Assembly: GCF_011761565.1 (NCBI RefSeq)
Contig: NZ_JAASRM010000001.1
Location: forward strand, 868,139 to 932,138
Length of the DNA stretch: 64,000 nucleotides
DNA from: Rhizomicrobium palustre
GTDB taxonomy: Bacteria; Pseudomonadota; Alphaproteobacteria; Micropepsales; Micropepsaceae
Reading direction: 5' to 3'
This document shows, in pieces, positions 18,206 to 28,410 of the stretch (the first letter of the stretch is position 1; every line of letters begins with the position of its first letter). The notes beneath the pieces are model-generated. The model searched no databases. It saw only the letters and a list, made by a program, of their open reading frames with translations, and was not told the origin of the DNA. A program made the position numbers and the translations under genes.

Positions 18206-20094
18206 CAGGTGCCCTCCCCGTCAGTGCGGTTCTGCGCGGCGCGGATAGGGTAAGCCACCGGCATTTTCACCGGGTCGCGCTGCTGGGCAAAGCGCAGGAT
18301 ATCGCGCGTGGCGGCGACCTGGGGATGGGGGGCTGCATTGTGTTCGACGATACAGGCACAGGCGTAACGCGGATTTTCCACCGGCGCGAAACCGACAAAG
18401 AGGCCATTATCACGCAGGTTAAAGGGAAGCTGAGCATCGGTCTTCACCCCGCTCTGGCGTTCGGCCTTGGTGATGACGCGGACCTGCGCGGTGCCGGTCT
18501 TGCCCGCCATCTCCATCCCCGGCTCGGTAATGCGCCAGGCATTCGCGGTACCGCCCGGCTCGCAAACCGCCTGCATGCCCTTGCGCACCGCCTCCATCGC
18601 TTCGGGCGAGAAGGGCAGATCCGCCGGGATGACGCGCGGCTGCACCACATTGCCGACCTGATGCACTAGGCGCGGGGTCAAAGCCTTGCCGCTGGCAATA
18701 CGCGCCACCATCTGGGCAAGCTGGATCGGGGTAGTGAGCACATAGCCCTGACCGATACCGGCGGAAAGGCTGTCGCCTTGCTGCCATGGCACGCCATACC
18801 GGGCGAGCTTCCAGGCGGCGCTCGGCATGCAGCCATTCACCTCGCCGGGCATTTCAATGCCGGTGGGGGCGCCAAGACCAAGACCACGCGCCACCGCTTC
18901 GATCTTATCGATGCCGAGGCGGCGGGCCACTTCGTAGAAGAAGATATCGCAAGAGACCGCCAGCGCCCGGTGGATATCCACCCCGCCATGGCCGCCCTTT
19001 TTCCAGGCCCAGCAATGGAACTCATGATTGCCGAGCGTCATCGAGCCGGTGCAGTTGCACTGCAAATCGCCAAGCCCGTTTTCCATCGCCGCGATCACCA
19101 TTGCGGTCTTGAAGGTCGAGCCCGGCGGATAGGCGCCGGATAGAACCTTGTTCATCAGCGGCTTGTGGTCGTTGTGCAGAAGATCCTGCCAGACCGCATT
19201 GGAGATGCCGACATTGAAATGATTGGGGTCGTAGCCAGGGGTCGACACCAAGGCGAGGACATCGCCGTTGGAAGCATCCATCACCACGCAAGCCGCGCTT
19301 TCGCCCGCGAGACGCTCCTCAGCGTAACGCTGCAGCTGGCAATCGATGGTAAGCCAGACATCCTGGCCCGGCTTACCCGGAATATTGGCAAGCTCACGGA
19401 TGACACGGCCATAGGCGTTCACTTCAACGCGGCTGCGCCCCGCATCGCCGCGCATCTGGCCATCGAATTGGCGCTCTATCCCGCGCTTGCCGACGCGAAA
19501 GCCCGGCTGGGCCAGCAAGGGATCGGGATCGTTCTCCTGGTCCTTTTGGCTCGCCTGAGCGACATAGCCCAGAAGATGGCTCATCTCGTCGCCGAAGGGA
19601 TAGGCGCGGGTCTCGCCGACGTCAGGCTGCACCCCCGGCAGATAAGGCAGATGCTGGTTGATGCGCGCGAATTCCTCCCAGGTGAGGTTTTCGGCGATCG
19701 GAACCTGTGCAAATCTTTTGTTCTGGCTGATGTCGTGCAGGATCTTCTCGCGCCGAAGCGGATCGATCTCGATGATTTTGCTGACCGCATCCAGCGCGGC
19801 TTCCACGCCTTCGCTTGCCTGTTCGGCGACGATCACGACGCGGTAATTGCGCCGGTTGGTAGCAAGCTCCACTCCGAAACGATCGATGATCCGGCCGCGC
19901 GGGGGAAAAACGAAACGCTGGCTGATGCGGTTGTTTTCAGCGTCGATACGGTATTCGTCGCCCTTCATAATCTGGAGCTGATAGAAGCGGCCGCCAAGCA
20001 CGGCCAGAACACCGCCCATCGCCCCGGTCATCACCAGCGCGCGACGGGTGAAGGTGTTGTAGCGGCTCTTATCCTTGCGGTCGAAAAGCGGCAT
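18205..20094 (-). CDS. mrdA: Penicillin-binding protein 2
   Basis: Transpeptidase for side-wall peptidoglycan synthesis, partner of RodA. Residues 17-37 anchor it in the membrane; the pedestal domain contains PPRGRIIDRFGVELATN. The catalytic motifs are STFK (in YPPGSTFKTAM), SCD (AVSCDIFFYEVAR) and KTGT (AGKTGTAQV). At 629 residues it has the usual length. Its ends overlap mreD and rodA by one base each, so the operon is tightly packed. Confidence 0.96.
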   Translation of the reverse strand: MPLFDRKDKSRYNTFTRRALVMTGAMGGVLAVLGGRFYQLQIMKGDEYRIDAENNRISQRFVFPPRGRIIDRFGVELATNRRNYRVVIVAEQASEGVEAALDAVSKIIEIDPLRREKILHDISQNKRFAQVPIAENLTWEEFARINQHLPYLPGVQPDVGETRAYPFGDEMSHLLGYVAQASQKDQENDPDPLLAQPGFRVGKRGIERQFDGQMRGDAGRSRVEVNAYGRVIRELANIPGKPGQDVWLTIDCQLQRYAEERLAGESAACVVMDASNGDVLALVSTPGYDPNHFNVGISNAVWQDLLHNDHKPLMNKVLSGAYPPGSTFKTAMVIAAMENGLGDLQCNCTGSMTLGNHEFHCWAWKKGGHGGVDIHRALAVSCDIFFYEVARRLGIDKIEAVARGLGLGAPTGIEMPGEVNGCMPSAAWKLARYGVPWQQGDSLSAGIGQGYVLTTPIQLAQMVARIASGKALTPRLVHQVGNVVQPRVIPADLPFSPEAMEAVRKGMQAVCEPGGTANAWRITEPGMEMAGKTGTAQVRVITKAERQSGVKTDAQLPFNLRDNGLFVGFAPVENPRYACACIVEHNAAPHPQVAATRDILRFAQQRDPVKMPVAYPIRAAQNRTDGEGT

Positions 20095-20633
20095 CAGAAC
20101 TCACTCCTGAGCGGCCCGACAAAACGACGATGCACAGAGGCGAGCACAACCACCACCGGGATGTAAAGGATCGAGGTGACGGCAAATTCCTTAATTTCAT
20201 TGGTGACCGGCAGAAACTGCCAGCGGTAAAAGCAGTAGATCACGTAATGCGAGGCGCAGGTAACCAGCGCCGCCGTGGCAAAGCCCAAAATAGCGCCAAA
20301 ACCCGAAAGCCCTGCGAAAGCATCGCGCTGCTTGTCGATCACGGCATAGGTGGCGACAAAAGCGGCAGCCCAGATGCCGGGCGGCTCGCCCGAAATCATG
20401 TCATGGGCGATGCCGATCAGAAACGCCCAGACCGGGCTCATCAGATCGGGGCGCACCAGGCACCAATAGTAGATCGGCATCAGCGCATACATCGGCGCGG
20501 GTACAATGCCGCTCAACACCGAGAATGGCAGGTTGGTGAGGACCACCCCCAGGAGCCCGAACAGCACGGGAATGATGCTCGCCATGAGCTTGCCATTGCC
20601 AAAGCCGCCCAACCGTTCCACCGCCGCCCTCAC
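20094..20633 (-). CDS. mreD: Rod-shape determining protein MreD
   Basis: Small integral membrane protein of the elongasome, 179 residues with five to six hydrophobic segments. It is identified mainly by position between mreC and mrdA and by the MreD-like stretch ALMPIYYWCLVRPDLMSP and GEPPGIWAAAF. The GTG start at 20633 overlaps the mreC stop (GTGA); an ATG 16 codons later is an alternative. Confidence 0.9.
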   Translation of the reverse strand: MRAAVERLGGFGNGKLMASIIPVLFGLLGVVLTNLPFSVLSGIVPAPMYALMPIYYWCLVRPDLMSPVWAFLIGIAHDMISGEPPGIWAAAFVATYAVIDKQRDAFAGLSGFGAILGFATAALVTCASHYVIYCFYRWQFLPVTNEIKEFAVTSILYIPVVVVLASVHRRFVGPLRSEF

Positions 20634-21655
20634 TGGTCGCCCGGATCGGCATTCGCCGCGGGTTGGGCTGGCGTAGCTGCAGGCGCCACGGGCGTAGCTG
20701 GCTTCTGGCCCGGCGGCACATAGACCGGCGGCGGCGGCTTCACCACTTGATTGCGATCGTTGAGGGGCGCGGTCGCAGCGGGCGCCAAACCGGCAGCCGT
20801 CACCGGCAATTCCTGCTTTATTACAGCCGGGGGATATTCCGGCTTGTGCTTGAAATCGACAATCTCGACATCCTGCGCCGTGGTCTGATCCGCAAAGAGC
20901 GCGACGCGGTAATGACCGCCTTCTTTGACGATCACCCCGATGGGAAGCCCTGCCGGGAGAATGTCGCCATCACCTGAGGTGACGACCTGCGCGTCGGCTT
21001 TGAGTTCTACACCACGCGCCAAGGTCTCGATCAGCGGCATCGGCGAGTTATCGCCCGTCATGATGGCCTGATCGGTGTTGGGCTCGATGGACACCGGGAT
21101 GCGGCTGTTCAGATCGGTGAGCAAAATCACCCAGGAGGTGTGCTCGCCTGTCAGATAGACCCGCCCAATCATACCGCGCTGGTCCACTACCGCTTGGCCA
21201 GGTTTGACGCCATTGGCCTTGCCCGCGTCGATGATCATGGTGGAGAGGAAGGGATGGTTGGAGCGGCCAATCACCCGCGCCACAACGCTCGACAGCGCCG
21301 GGTCGGGAACCGCATTCAGAAGAAGCTGATAGCGCTTCAGCCGCTCGTTCAGGACCTGGGCCGTGTTGTGCCACTGCTTAAGGCGCGCATTCTCCTCCTT
21401 GAGGCGGAGATTTTCCTGGTAGAGCCAGAAAACGCTGCCGATGGAGCCGAGCCAGCGATCCATGGTTTCGATAGGCGCGCGAGTCGCCACCAAAGCGGGC
21501 CGCATCCAATCGACGAGGCCGGTGCGGGCGCGGTCGAAGAGGGTCGATTGGGCCTTGCCGAAGAGGATGACGATCACGGCGAGCGCGCCAACGACGGCTA
21601 GCGGCAGATGGGCTCTGCCGCGCGCTCGCGAAATCCTCCAAGTGCCGTTGCCCAT
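20630..21655 (-). CDS. mreC: Rod-shape determining protein MreC
   Basis: Bitopic periplasmic scaffold that connects MreB with PBP2/RodA. One membrane segment (about 17-33) is followed by a coiled coil (ENLRLKEENARLKQW) and the MreC beta-barrel region (VVARVIGRSNHPFLSTMII, VVDQRGMIGRVYLTG). The C-terminal 60 residues are a Pro/Ala-rich tail, longer than in E. coli and common in alphaproteobacteria. It begins 30 bases after mreB ends. Confidence 0.94.
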   Translation of the reverse strand: MGNGTWRISRARGRAHLPLAVVGALAVIVILFGKAQSTLFDRARTGLVDWMRPALVATRAPIETMDRWLGSIGSVFWLYQENLRLKEENARLKQWHNTAQVLNERLKRYQLLLNAVPDPALSSVVARVIGRSNHPFLSTMIIDAGKANGVKPGQAVVDQRGMIGRVYLTGEHTSWVILLTDLNSRIPVSIEPNTDQAIMTGDNSPMPLIETLARGVELKADAQVVTSGDGDILPAGLPIGVIVKEGGHYRVALFADQTTAQDVEIVDFKHKPEYPPAVIKQELPVTAAGLAPAATAPLNDRNQVVKPPPPVYVPPGQKPATPVAPAATPAQPAANADPGDQ

Positions 21656-21685
21656 ACGAACTCCGACGCACGGCCCCTTTTGGGT

Positions 21686-22747
<1,062 letters not shown>

Positions 22748-22781
22748 TCAAACAGACGCTTAGAACCTTGCAACGAGCGTA

Positions 22782-22809
22782 CCGGCCTCAGGATCACCCC
22801 TAAGGCCGG
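22782..22809 (-). terminator. Hairpin between leuA and mreB
   Basis: CCGGCCT (22782-22788) pairs with AGGCCGG (22803-22809) around a 14-base loop, just after the leuA stop. No T-run follows, so it may be a processing or 3'-end stability element rather than a strong terminator. Confidence 0.4.
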
Positions 22810-22815
22810 ACAGTC

Positions 22816-24387
22816 TCATTTTGCGACGTTCAAGGCTTCCGGCGCCTGCTTCCTTCGTTTGACCAAGAGTTTGTTCAGAGCATTAACATAGGCGTAGGCA
22901 GAAGCCACCAATGTATCGGTGTCTGCACCGCGGCCTGTGACCGTGCGCCCATCTTCTTCCAGACGAACGCTGACATGGGCTTGGGCGTCCGTACCTTCGG
23001 TCACCGCCTTCACCTGATAGAGCTGCAGATTAACGCTGTGGGGGTAGAGTTCCCGGATGACGTTAAAGATGGCGTCCACCGCCCCGTCGCCCGTCACTTC
23101 CGCCTTTTTCTCCTCGCCTTCAACGATGAGGGTCATTTCGGCGGAGGGGGGGATGCCCACCCCGGTCATCACCTTCAGGGATTTGACCACGATAATGTCC
23201 TGGGCGCGGATGATCTCGTCATCCACCAGCGCCACGATATCATCGTCAAACACAGATTTCTTCTTATCTGCCAATGCCTTAAAGCGGCGGAAGGCATCCT
23301 CGAAGGCAGCATCGGCCAGCTCATAGCCGAGCTGGGAGAGCTTGTCCTTGAAGGCGTGACGGCCGGAGAGCTTGCCCAAAATCAGCGAGGTCGCCGAGAC
23401 ACCCACATCTTCGGGGCGGATGATCTCGTAAGTTTCGACGTTCTTCAGCATGCCATCCTGGTGGATGCCGCTTTCATGACTGAAGGCGTTCTTGCCGACG
23501 ATGGCCTTGTTGTACTGAACCGGGAAGCCGGTAACGTTCGAAACCAGCTTGGAGGCTTTTGAGAGCAGTTTGGCATCGATTCCCGTCTCGAAGGGCATAC
23601 GGTCGCGGCGCACGCGCAGCGCCATGACGATTTCCTCAAGCGCGGCATTGCCTGCCCGCTCGCCGATGCCGTTGATCGTGCATTCCACCTGACGCGCACC
23701 CGCCAGAACACCTGCCAAGGAATTTGCCACGGCGAGGCCCAGGTCATTGTGACAATGGGTGGCAATCACAGCCTTATCGATATTGGGCACGCGATTGAAC
23801 AGCATCGCGATCAGTTCGAAGAATTCCTGCGGCGTGGCATAGCCGACGGTGTCGGGAATATTGATGGTCGTGGCGCCGGAACGAATCGCCAGTTCCACAC
23901 AGCGGCAGAGAAAATCATGCTCGGTGCGGGTAGCGTCTTCGGCGCTCCACTGCACCTCTTCCACGAGGTTGCGGGCATGGGACACCGAGGCCCCAACCGC
24001 ATCCAGCACCGCATTCGCCCCCATATTGAGCTTATGCTTCATATGAACGGGGCTGGTGGAAATGAAGGTGTGAATCCGCGGGCGCTTGGCATTGCGGACG
24101 GCTTCGCCGGCCCGGTCGATATCCTTGAACCCCGCACGGGCGAGGCCGCAAACGCTGGCGTTTTTCACCCGGCGCGCGATCTCGCTCACCGCCTCGAAAT
24201 CGCCGACGGAGGCGATGGGAAAGCCTGCTTCGATGACGTCCACACCCAAATTATCGAGCAAATCGGCGACTTCGAGCTTTTCCTCAAAGGTCATCGCGGC
24301 GCCCGGCGACTGCTCGCCATCGCGCAAGGTGGTGTCGAAAATCCGTACCCGGTTATTCTGTCCAGCGTTATTCGTGGTCATGGCCAT
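22816..24387 (-). CDS. leuA: 2-isopropylmalate synthase
   Basis: First committed enzyme of leucine synthesis: condenses acetyl-CoA with 2-oxoisovalerate. The 523 residues contain the DRE-TIM motif (FDTTLRDGEQSPGAAM), the metal-binding HxH (ATHCHNDLGLAVANSL) and the C-terminal leucine-sensing domain (about 390-505). GGAAGGA precedes the ATG at 24387; an ATG two codons later is possible. The gene is preceded by a leucine-rich leader peptide and hairpin, indicating attenuation by charged tRNA-Leu in addition to feedback inhibition. Its substrate comes from the ilv pathway encoded at 33072-36794. Confidence 0.96.
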   Translation of the reverse strand: MAMTTNNAGQNNRVRIFDTTLRDGEQSPGAAMTFEEKLEVADLLDNLGVDVIEAGFPIASVGDFEAVSEIARRVKNASVCGLARAGFKDIDRAGEAVRNAKRPRIHTFISTSPVHMKHKLNMGANAVLDAVGASVSHARNLVEEVQWSAEDATRTEHDFLCRCVELAIRSGATTINIPDTVGYATPQEFFELIAMLFNRVPNIDKAVIATHCHNDLGLAVANSLAGVLAGARQVECTINGIGERAGNAALEEIVMALRVRRDRMPFETGIDAKLLSKASKLVSNVTGFPVQYNKAIVGKNAFSHESGIHQDGMLKNVETYEIIRPEDVGVSATSLILGKLSGRHAFKDKLSQLGYELADAAFEDAFRRFKALADKKKSVFDDDIVALVDDEIIRAQDIIVVKSLKVMTGVGIPPSAEMTLIVEGEEKKAEVTGDGAVDAIFNVIRELYPHSVNLQLYQVKAVTEGTDAQAHVSVRLEEDGRTVTGRGADTDTLVASAYAYVNALNKLLVKRRKQAPEALNVAK

Positions 24388-24448
24388 AGGTTCCTTCCGT
24401 TTGCCGCCTGGCGGCCTCGATCTCTCCTTTCATCCACCCCCTAAACAC

Positions 24449-24476
24449 CCGGCGCGGGATGACCCACGCCCGCCGG
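24449..24476 (-). terminator. Attenuator hairpin of the leuA leader
   Basis: On the minus strand CCGGCG pairs with CGCCGG at the base, an inner CGGG/CCCG part continues the stem with small bulges, and TCAT forms the loop. It begins a few bases past the leader-peptide stop. Only GTGTTTAG follows, so the T-tract is weak. Confidence 0.5.
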
Positions 24477-24479
24477 CGC

Positions 24480-24539
24480 CTAGGGGCACCTAAGGAGGAG
24501 AAGCACGCTCTGCAGCAAACCGAGGGAAGGACGGGTCAT
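24480..24539 (-). CDS. leuL: Leucine-rich leader peptide of leuA
   Basis: A 19-residue frame, MTRPSLGLLQSVLLLLRCP, lies 92 bases before leuA on the same strand. Seven residues are Leu, four of them consecutive (CTT CTC CTC CTT), and the stop is followed at once by a GC-rich hairpin. This is the classic layout in which ribosome stalling on Leu codons decides between terminator and antiterminator. No clear ribosome site is visible, which weakens the call a little. Confidence 0.75.
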   Translation of the reverse strand: MTRPSLGLLQSVLLLLRCP

Positions 24540-24892
24540 GAGCGACACACGCGCGCCAACGCCAGCGGAGAATCCGCTTTCTGCGCCAAGCTCGATCGCG
24601 TCTCGTATCATCACCGGATCGCCGTTCCGCCCGCCGGGTTGTTCATCGCTAAAACGTTTAACGAATGGCCCTTAAATGCCCGTGAACAGGCAGGACTATC
24701 GCCAGTTCCGCGTATTTACGCCGGATCATGTGACGTTCGCAAGTCAAAGCCCTGTTTGTGTAGAGAAAATTAAGTCACTTCGCGGGCCGGAAATCGCCTT
24801 GCGCGTAAATGCCAAATTCGCCGGAAATTCACTTTGCGCCCGCACCCTGTGCATGGTTTACGTGGCCCACAATTTCCTCGAGTGCGCCGGCC
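24540..24892. other. Intergenic region between leuA leader and ABC operon
   Basis: No gene is seen in these 353 bases. They must hold the divergent promoters of the leuA leader and of the ABC transporter operon. I could not pick convincing -35/-10 pairs for either. A small hairpin (AGCGGA/TCCGCT near 24565-24580) lies upstream of the leader peptide. Open frames across the region look like chance. Confidence 0.5.
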
Positions 24893-26611
24893 ATGAAGCT
24901 TTTTCCACCTGTCTCTGTGGAGACACGCCGGTTCCTGCCCCGGTCATGGGACCTGCTTGCCGGGATTTTTGTCCTGGGCGCGATCATCTTTTTTGCCGAA
25001 GCCAGCCGCGAGGTGATTCAGCCGCTGACATCGCTCGCCCACAACCCGATCTCTCTCGACCCGGCGAACCTGCCCAATTATGCCTTCCGCACGGCCCTGC
25101 GCATGCTCGCGGCGATGGTGTTTTCTCTCTTATTTACATTCACTTACGCGACATGGGCGGCGAAGAGCCAGCGCGCCAGCGTGCTCCTCGTGCCCCTGCT
25201 CGACATCCTGCAATCGGTGCCGATTCTGGGCTTCATTTCGGTGACGGTGGTGTTTTTCCTCTCGCTCGCCCCCGGCAAGGTGCTGGGCGCGGAAATCGCT
25301 GCCGTTTTCGCCATTTTCACGAGCCAAGCCTGGAATATGGCCTTCAGCTTCTACCAATCCTTGCGCACCGTGCCGGTGGAGCTGACCGAGGCGGGCAAGA
25401 TGTTCGGCCTGACGGGCTGGGGCCGATTCTGGCGGATCGAAGCCCCCTTCGCCATGCCGCCGCTGGTCTGGAACATGATGATGAGCATGTCTGGCGGCTG
25501 GTTCTTCGTGGTCGCCGCGGAGGCGATTTCGGTCGGCCATACCTCCATCGTGCTGCCCGGCATCGGCTCCTATATCGCGGCGGCGATTGAGGCCAAGAGC
25601 CTGATCGCCATCACCTATGCCATCGGCGCCATGCTGGTGGTGATCGTCATTTTCGACCAGCTTTTGTTCCGCCCTTTGGTCGCCTGGGCTGACCGCTTCC
25701 GCATCGATTCGGAGCCGAGCGATGAAGAGCCCGAAAGCTGGGCGCTCACCATGTTCCGCCGCTCGCAGATTTTCGATTGGCTGGGCCGCCCCTTCGATCT
25801 CGCGATGCGCTGGAGCTGGCGGATCAGGCCGCTCTCTTTTGGCCGCAAGACCGAAAGCCGCCCCTCGCCGCTGATGGACGCCTTTTTCTATGCCGTGCTG
25901 ATCGGCTTAAGCGGCTACATCCTTTGGCAGATGGCGGGCTTTGCCGGGGCCGCCTTCAATGCCCATGATTTGACCGATGCCGCCCTTAAAGGGCTCGCCA
26001 CCTTTGCCCGGGTGGTGATCCTGATCGCGCTGGCGAGCCTGATCTGGACGCCTATCGGCATTTATGTCGGCTTGCGCCCGCATCTGGCCCAAGTGATCCA
26101 GCCGATCGCGCAATTTCTGGCGGCGTTCCCGGCCAATCTGGTGTTCCCGGTGGCGGTATCGCTGATCGTCTTCTGGAACCTCAATCCCGACATCTGGCTG
26201 TCGCCGCTGATGGTCTTGGGCACGCAGTGGTACATCCTGTTCAATGTGATCGCGGGCGCTTCCGCCCTGCCGCGCGAGCTGAAAGATGCCGCGAGCAATT
26301 TCCAGGTGCGCGGCTGGCTGTGGTGGAAGAAGGTCGGTATTCCCGCCGTCATGCCCTATTACGTGACGGGCGCGATTACGGCTTCTGGCGGCTCGTGGAA
26401 CGCGGCCATCGTGGCCGAGGTGGTGAGCTGGGGCAGCAAGACCCTGCATGCCTATGGCCTCGGCGCCTATATCGCGGACGCCACCAGCGCAGGTGATTTC
26501 CACCGCATCGTGGTGGGTGTTTGTGTCATGAGCTTTTATGTCGTGGTGCTGAACCGGTTGTTCTGGCGCCCGCTCTATTGGTACGCGGAACGCAAGTTCC
26601 GCATGACGTGA
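24893..26611 (+). CDS. ABC transporter, two permease domains fused
   Basis: Inner-membrane permease of about 572 residues made of two NitT/TauT-type BPD domains joined head to tail. Each half carries its own EAA loop that contacts the ATPase: EAGKMFGLTGWGRFWRIEAP in the first half and DAASNFQVRGWLWWKKVGIP in the second. A charged cytoplasmic linker (about 270-320) joins them. I chose the ATG at 24893 (MKLFPPVSVE) over an upstream start at 24809, because the membrane topology starts there; no clear ribosome site precedes it. The ATPase gene follows after 12 bases. No substrate-binding protein is in the window, so the substrate is unknown. Confidence 0.88.
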   Translation: MKLFPPVSVETRRFLPRSWDLLAGIFVLGAIIFFAEASREVIQPLTSLAHNPISLDPANLPNYAFRTALRMLAAMVFSLLFTFTYATWAAKSQRASVLLVPLLDILQSVPILGFISVTVVFFLSLAPGKVLGAEIAAVFAIFTSQAWNMAFSFYQSLRTVPVELTEAGKMFGLTGWGRFWRIEAPFAMPPLVWNMMMSMSGGWFFVVAAEAISVGHTSIVLPGIGSYIAAAIEAKSLIAITYAIGAMLVVIVIFDQLLFRPLVAWADRFRIDSEPSDEEPESWALTMFRRSQIFDWLGRPFDLAMRWSWRIRPLSFGRKTESRPSPLMDAFFYAVLIGLSGYILWQMAGFAGAAFNAHDLTDAALKGLATFARVVILIALASLIWTPIGIYVGLRPHLAQVIQPIAQFLAAFPANLVFPVAVSLIVFWNLNPDIWLSPLMVLGTQWYILFNVIAGASALPRELKDAASNFQVRGWLWWKKVGIPAVMPYYVTGAITASGGSWNAAIVAEVVSWGSKTLHAYGLGAYIADATSAGDFHRIVVGVCVMSFYVVVLNRLFWRPLYWYAERKFRMT

Positions 26612-26623
26612 GGAGGCGCGAAG

Positions 26624-27913
26624 ATGGATACCCTGCTGAAAGCCACCAATGTGCGCCGCTCCTTTCCGCGTGCGGGCGGTGAAGAACTTCTGGTGCTGGA
26701 TGGCGTCAATCTCACCTTGAAAGAGGGCGAGATCGTCGGCCTCTTGGGCCGTTCGGGCTCAGGCAAATCAACCTTCCTGCGCCTCATCGCAGGGCTGGCG
26801 CGACCGCAAGGCGGCGAGCTTGATTACCTCGGTACTGAGATCACCGGGCCGGTGAGCGGCATCGCCATGGTGTTTCAGAGTTTTGCGCTATTCCCTTGGC
26901 TGACGGTTTTAGAAAACGTGCAATTGGGCCTGGAAGCCCTGGCCTTGCCGGAAAAGGAAATCCGCACCCGCGCGCTGGAAGCCATCGACCTTATCGGCCT
27001 CGACGGGTACGAAAGCGCCTATCCGCGCGAACTTTCCGGCGGCATGCGCCAGCGTGTCGGCTTTGCCCGCGCCCTGGTGGTGCATCCCAATATTCTTTTG
27101 ATGGACGAGCCTTTCTCGGCGCTTGACGTGCTGACGGCGGAAAACCTGCGCACGGACTTGATCGAGCTGTGGCAGAACAAGAAACTGCCGATCAAATCCA
27201 TCCTCCTCGTGACCCATAACATCGAAGAGGCGGTGCAGATGTGCGACCGCGCCCTGCTCTTCTCCTCCAATCCGGGGCGGGTGACGACGGAAATCGCCAT
27301 CGATATGCCGCATCCGCGCGACCGCGCTGATCCGAAATTTGAGGATTATGTCGACCGCATCTATGTCGAAATGACTGCCCGCAAGATCGAGCGCCTGCGC
27401 ACGGTGCAGACCATGGATGTGATCCCCGATGCGCCGATAGTGCCGGTGTCCTCTAACTCCCTTTCGGGCTTGGTGGAGGCGGTCGCCAATCCGCAATATG
27501 GCGGCAAAGCCGACTTGCCGGATCTGGCCAGCGACCTGCAGCTTGAGATCGACGAGCTCTTTCCGATTGCCGAAGCACTGCACATGCTGCGCCTGGCCGA
27601 TCTCGAAGGCGGCGACTTGAAGCTGACCCATATGGGCAAGCGCTTCAACGATGCCGAAACCAACGAGCGCAAGGAAATCATCTCGCGCGCCCTGATGAGC
27701 AATGTGCCCTTTGCGGCGCATATCCGCCGCGTGCTGGACGAACGCGCCAATCACATCGCGCCGCGCCGCCGGTTCATCGACGAGCTTGAAGACAAGATGA
27801 CGGAAGACGCCGCCGAAGAAACCCTGCGCGCCATCATCAGCTGGGCCCGTTACGCCGAGCTCTTCTCCTATGACGACGAAAGCGAAACGCTGAGCCTGGA
27901 GAACCCGACTTAG
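26624..27913 (+). CDS. ABC transporter ATPase with AAA-associated C-terminal domain
   Basis: Energises the fused permease. Residues 1-250 form a NitT/TauT-type nucleotide-binding domain: Walker A GRSGSGKST (about 42-50), signature LSGGMRQRVGFARAL, Walker B ILLMDEPFSALD and switch LVTHNIEEA. About 130 extra residues at the C-terminus (from DLPDLASDLQLEIDELFPIAE) match my memory of the AAA-associated C-terminal domain, predicted helical and winged-helix-like, of unknown function. The ATG has GGAGG eight bases upstream. The domain could sense a ligand or regulate transport; this is inference. Confidence 0.88.
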   Translation: MDTLLKATNVRRSFPRAGGEELLVLDGVNLTLKEGEIVGLLGRSGSGKSTFLRLIAGLARPQGGELDYLGTEITGPVSGIAMVFQSFALFPWLTVLENVQLGLEALALPEKEIRTRALEAIDLIGLDGYESAYPRELSGGMRQRVGFARALVVHPNILLMDEPFSALDVLTAENLRTDLIELWQNKKLPIKSILLVTHNIEEAVQMCDRALLFSSNPGRVTTEIAIDMPHPRDRADPKFEDYVDRIYVEMTARKIERLRTVQTMDVIPDAPIVPVSSNSLSGLVEAVANPQYGGKADLPDLASDLQLEIDELFPIAEALHMLRLADLEGGDLKLTHMGKRFNDAETNERKEIISRALMSNVPFAAHIRRVLDERANHIAPRRRFIDELEDKMTEDAAEETLRAIISWARYAELFSYDDESETLSLENPT

Positions 27914-27933
27914 GGCCAATTTCTTATTTTCGT

Positions 27934-27959
27934 CATGGCCGGGTTCCGACCCGGCCATG
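27934..27959. terminator. Bidirectional terminator between convergent genes
   Basis: CATGGCCGGGT and ACCCGGCCATG form a perfect 11-base stem with a TCCG loop, placed between the ends of the ABC ATPase gene and the convergent GFA gene. TTTCTTATTTT lies just before it, which serves as the T-tract for the minus strand when complemented only weakly. Confidence 0.6.
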
Positions 27960-27970
27960 CGATGAGGGTG

Positions 27971-28369
27971 TTACCCCTTCTCATGCGGCTCCAGCGCGTG
28001 GATATCGAGCGCCCAGGGGAGCGCGGAGCGGGTCCAGATTTGTTTCTTGGGTTCCAGCTCGCGGCGCTGATCGAGCGTGCCGGTGCGCAGCGTCACGACA
28101 TCGAGATTGCCATCGGGCGCACCCGCATAAATCGGCGAACCGCAATCGGGACAGAAGGCATGGGCGCGCTTGTTGCCGCTTTCCGCCGTCTTGATCCAGA
28201 CTTTGGGCGTGCCGGTCAAAATCTTGAAAACCGTGGCGCGCGCCACCACGCGATAAGGCGAGCCCGTGATCTCCTGACAATCGGTGCAGTGACACACCGT
28301 GGCGGTCGCCGGATCAGCCTCCGCTTCGAAGGTGATCTTGCGGCAATAACAATGACCGGTGACGTGCAT
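27971..28369 (-). CDS. GFA/CENP-V-family zinc protein
   Basis: A 132-residue protein of the glutathione-dependent formaldehyde-activating family fold. Zinc-binding cysteines appear as HCYCRKI, CHCTDCQ and FCPDCGSPIY. Most members have no proven enzymatic activity, so the substrate is unknown. It is a single gene, 41 bases upstream-to-downstream neighbour of the M28 peptidase on the same strand. Confidence 0.88.
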   Translation of the reverse strand: MHVTGHCYCRKITFEAEADPATATVCHCTDCQEITGSPYRVVARATVFKILTGTPKVWIKTAESGNKRAHAFCPDCGSPIYAGAPDGNLDVVTLRTGTLDQRRELEPKKQIWTRSALPWALDIHALEPHEKG

Positions 28370-28410
28370 GAAAGACCTTTCGCAAGATTTGCGCGCCTAT
28401 TTTAGGCTTC

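Noticed and set aside
24540..24892. Additional small gene before the ABC operon
   Set aside because: Open frames here lack a ribosome site and protein-like composition and overlap the expected promoters.
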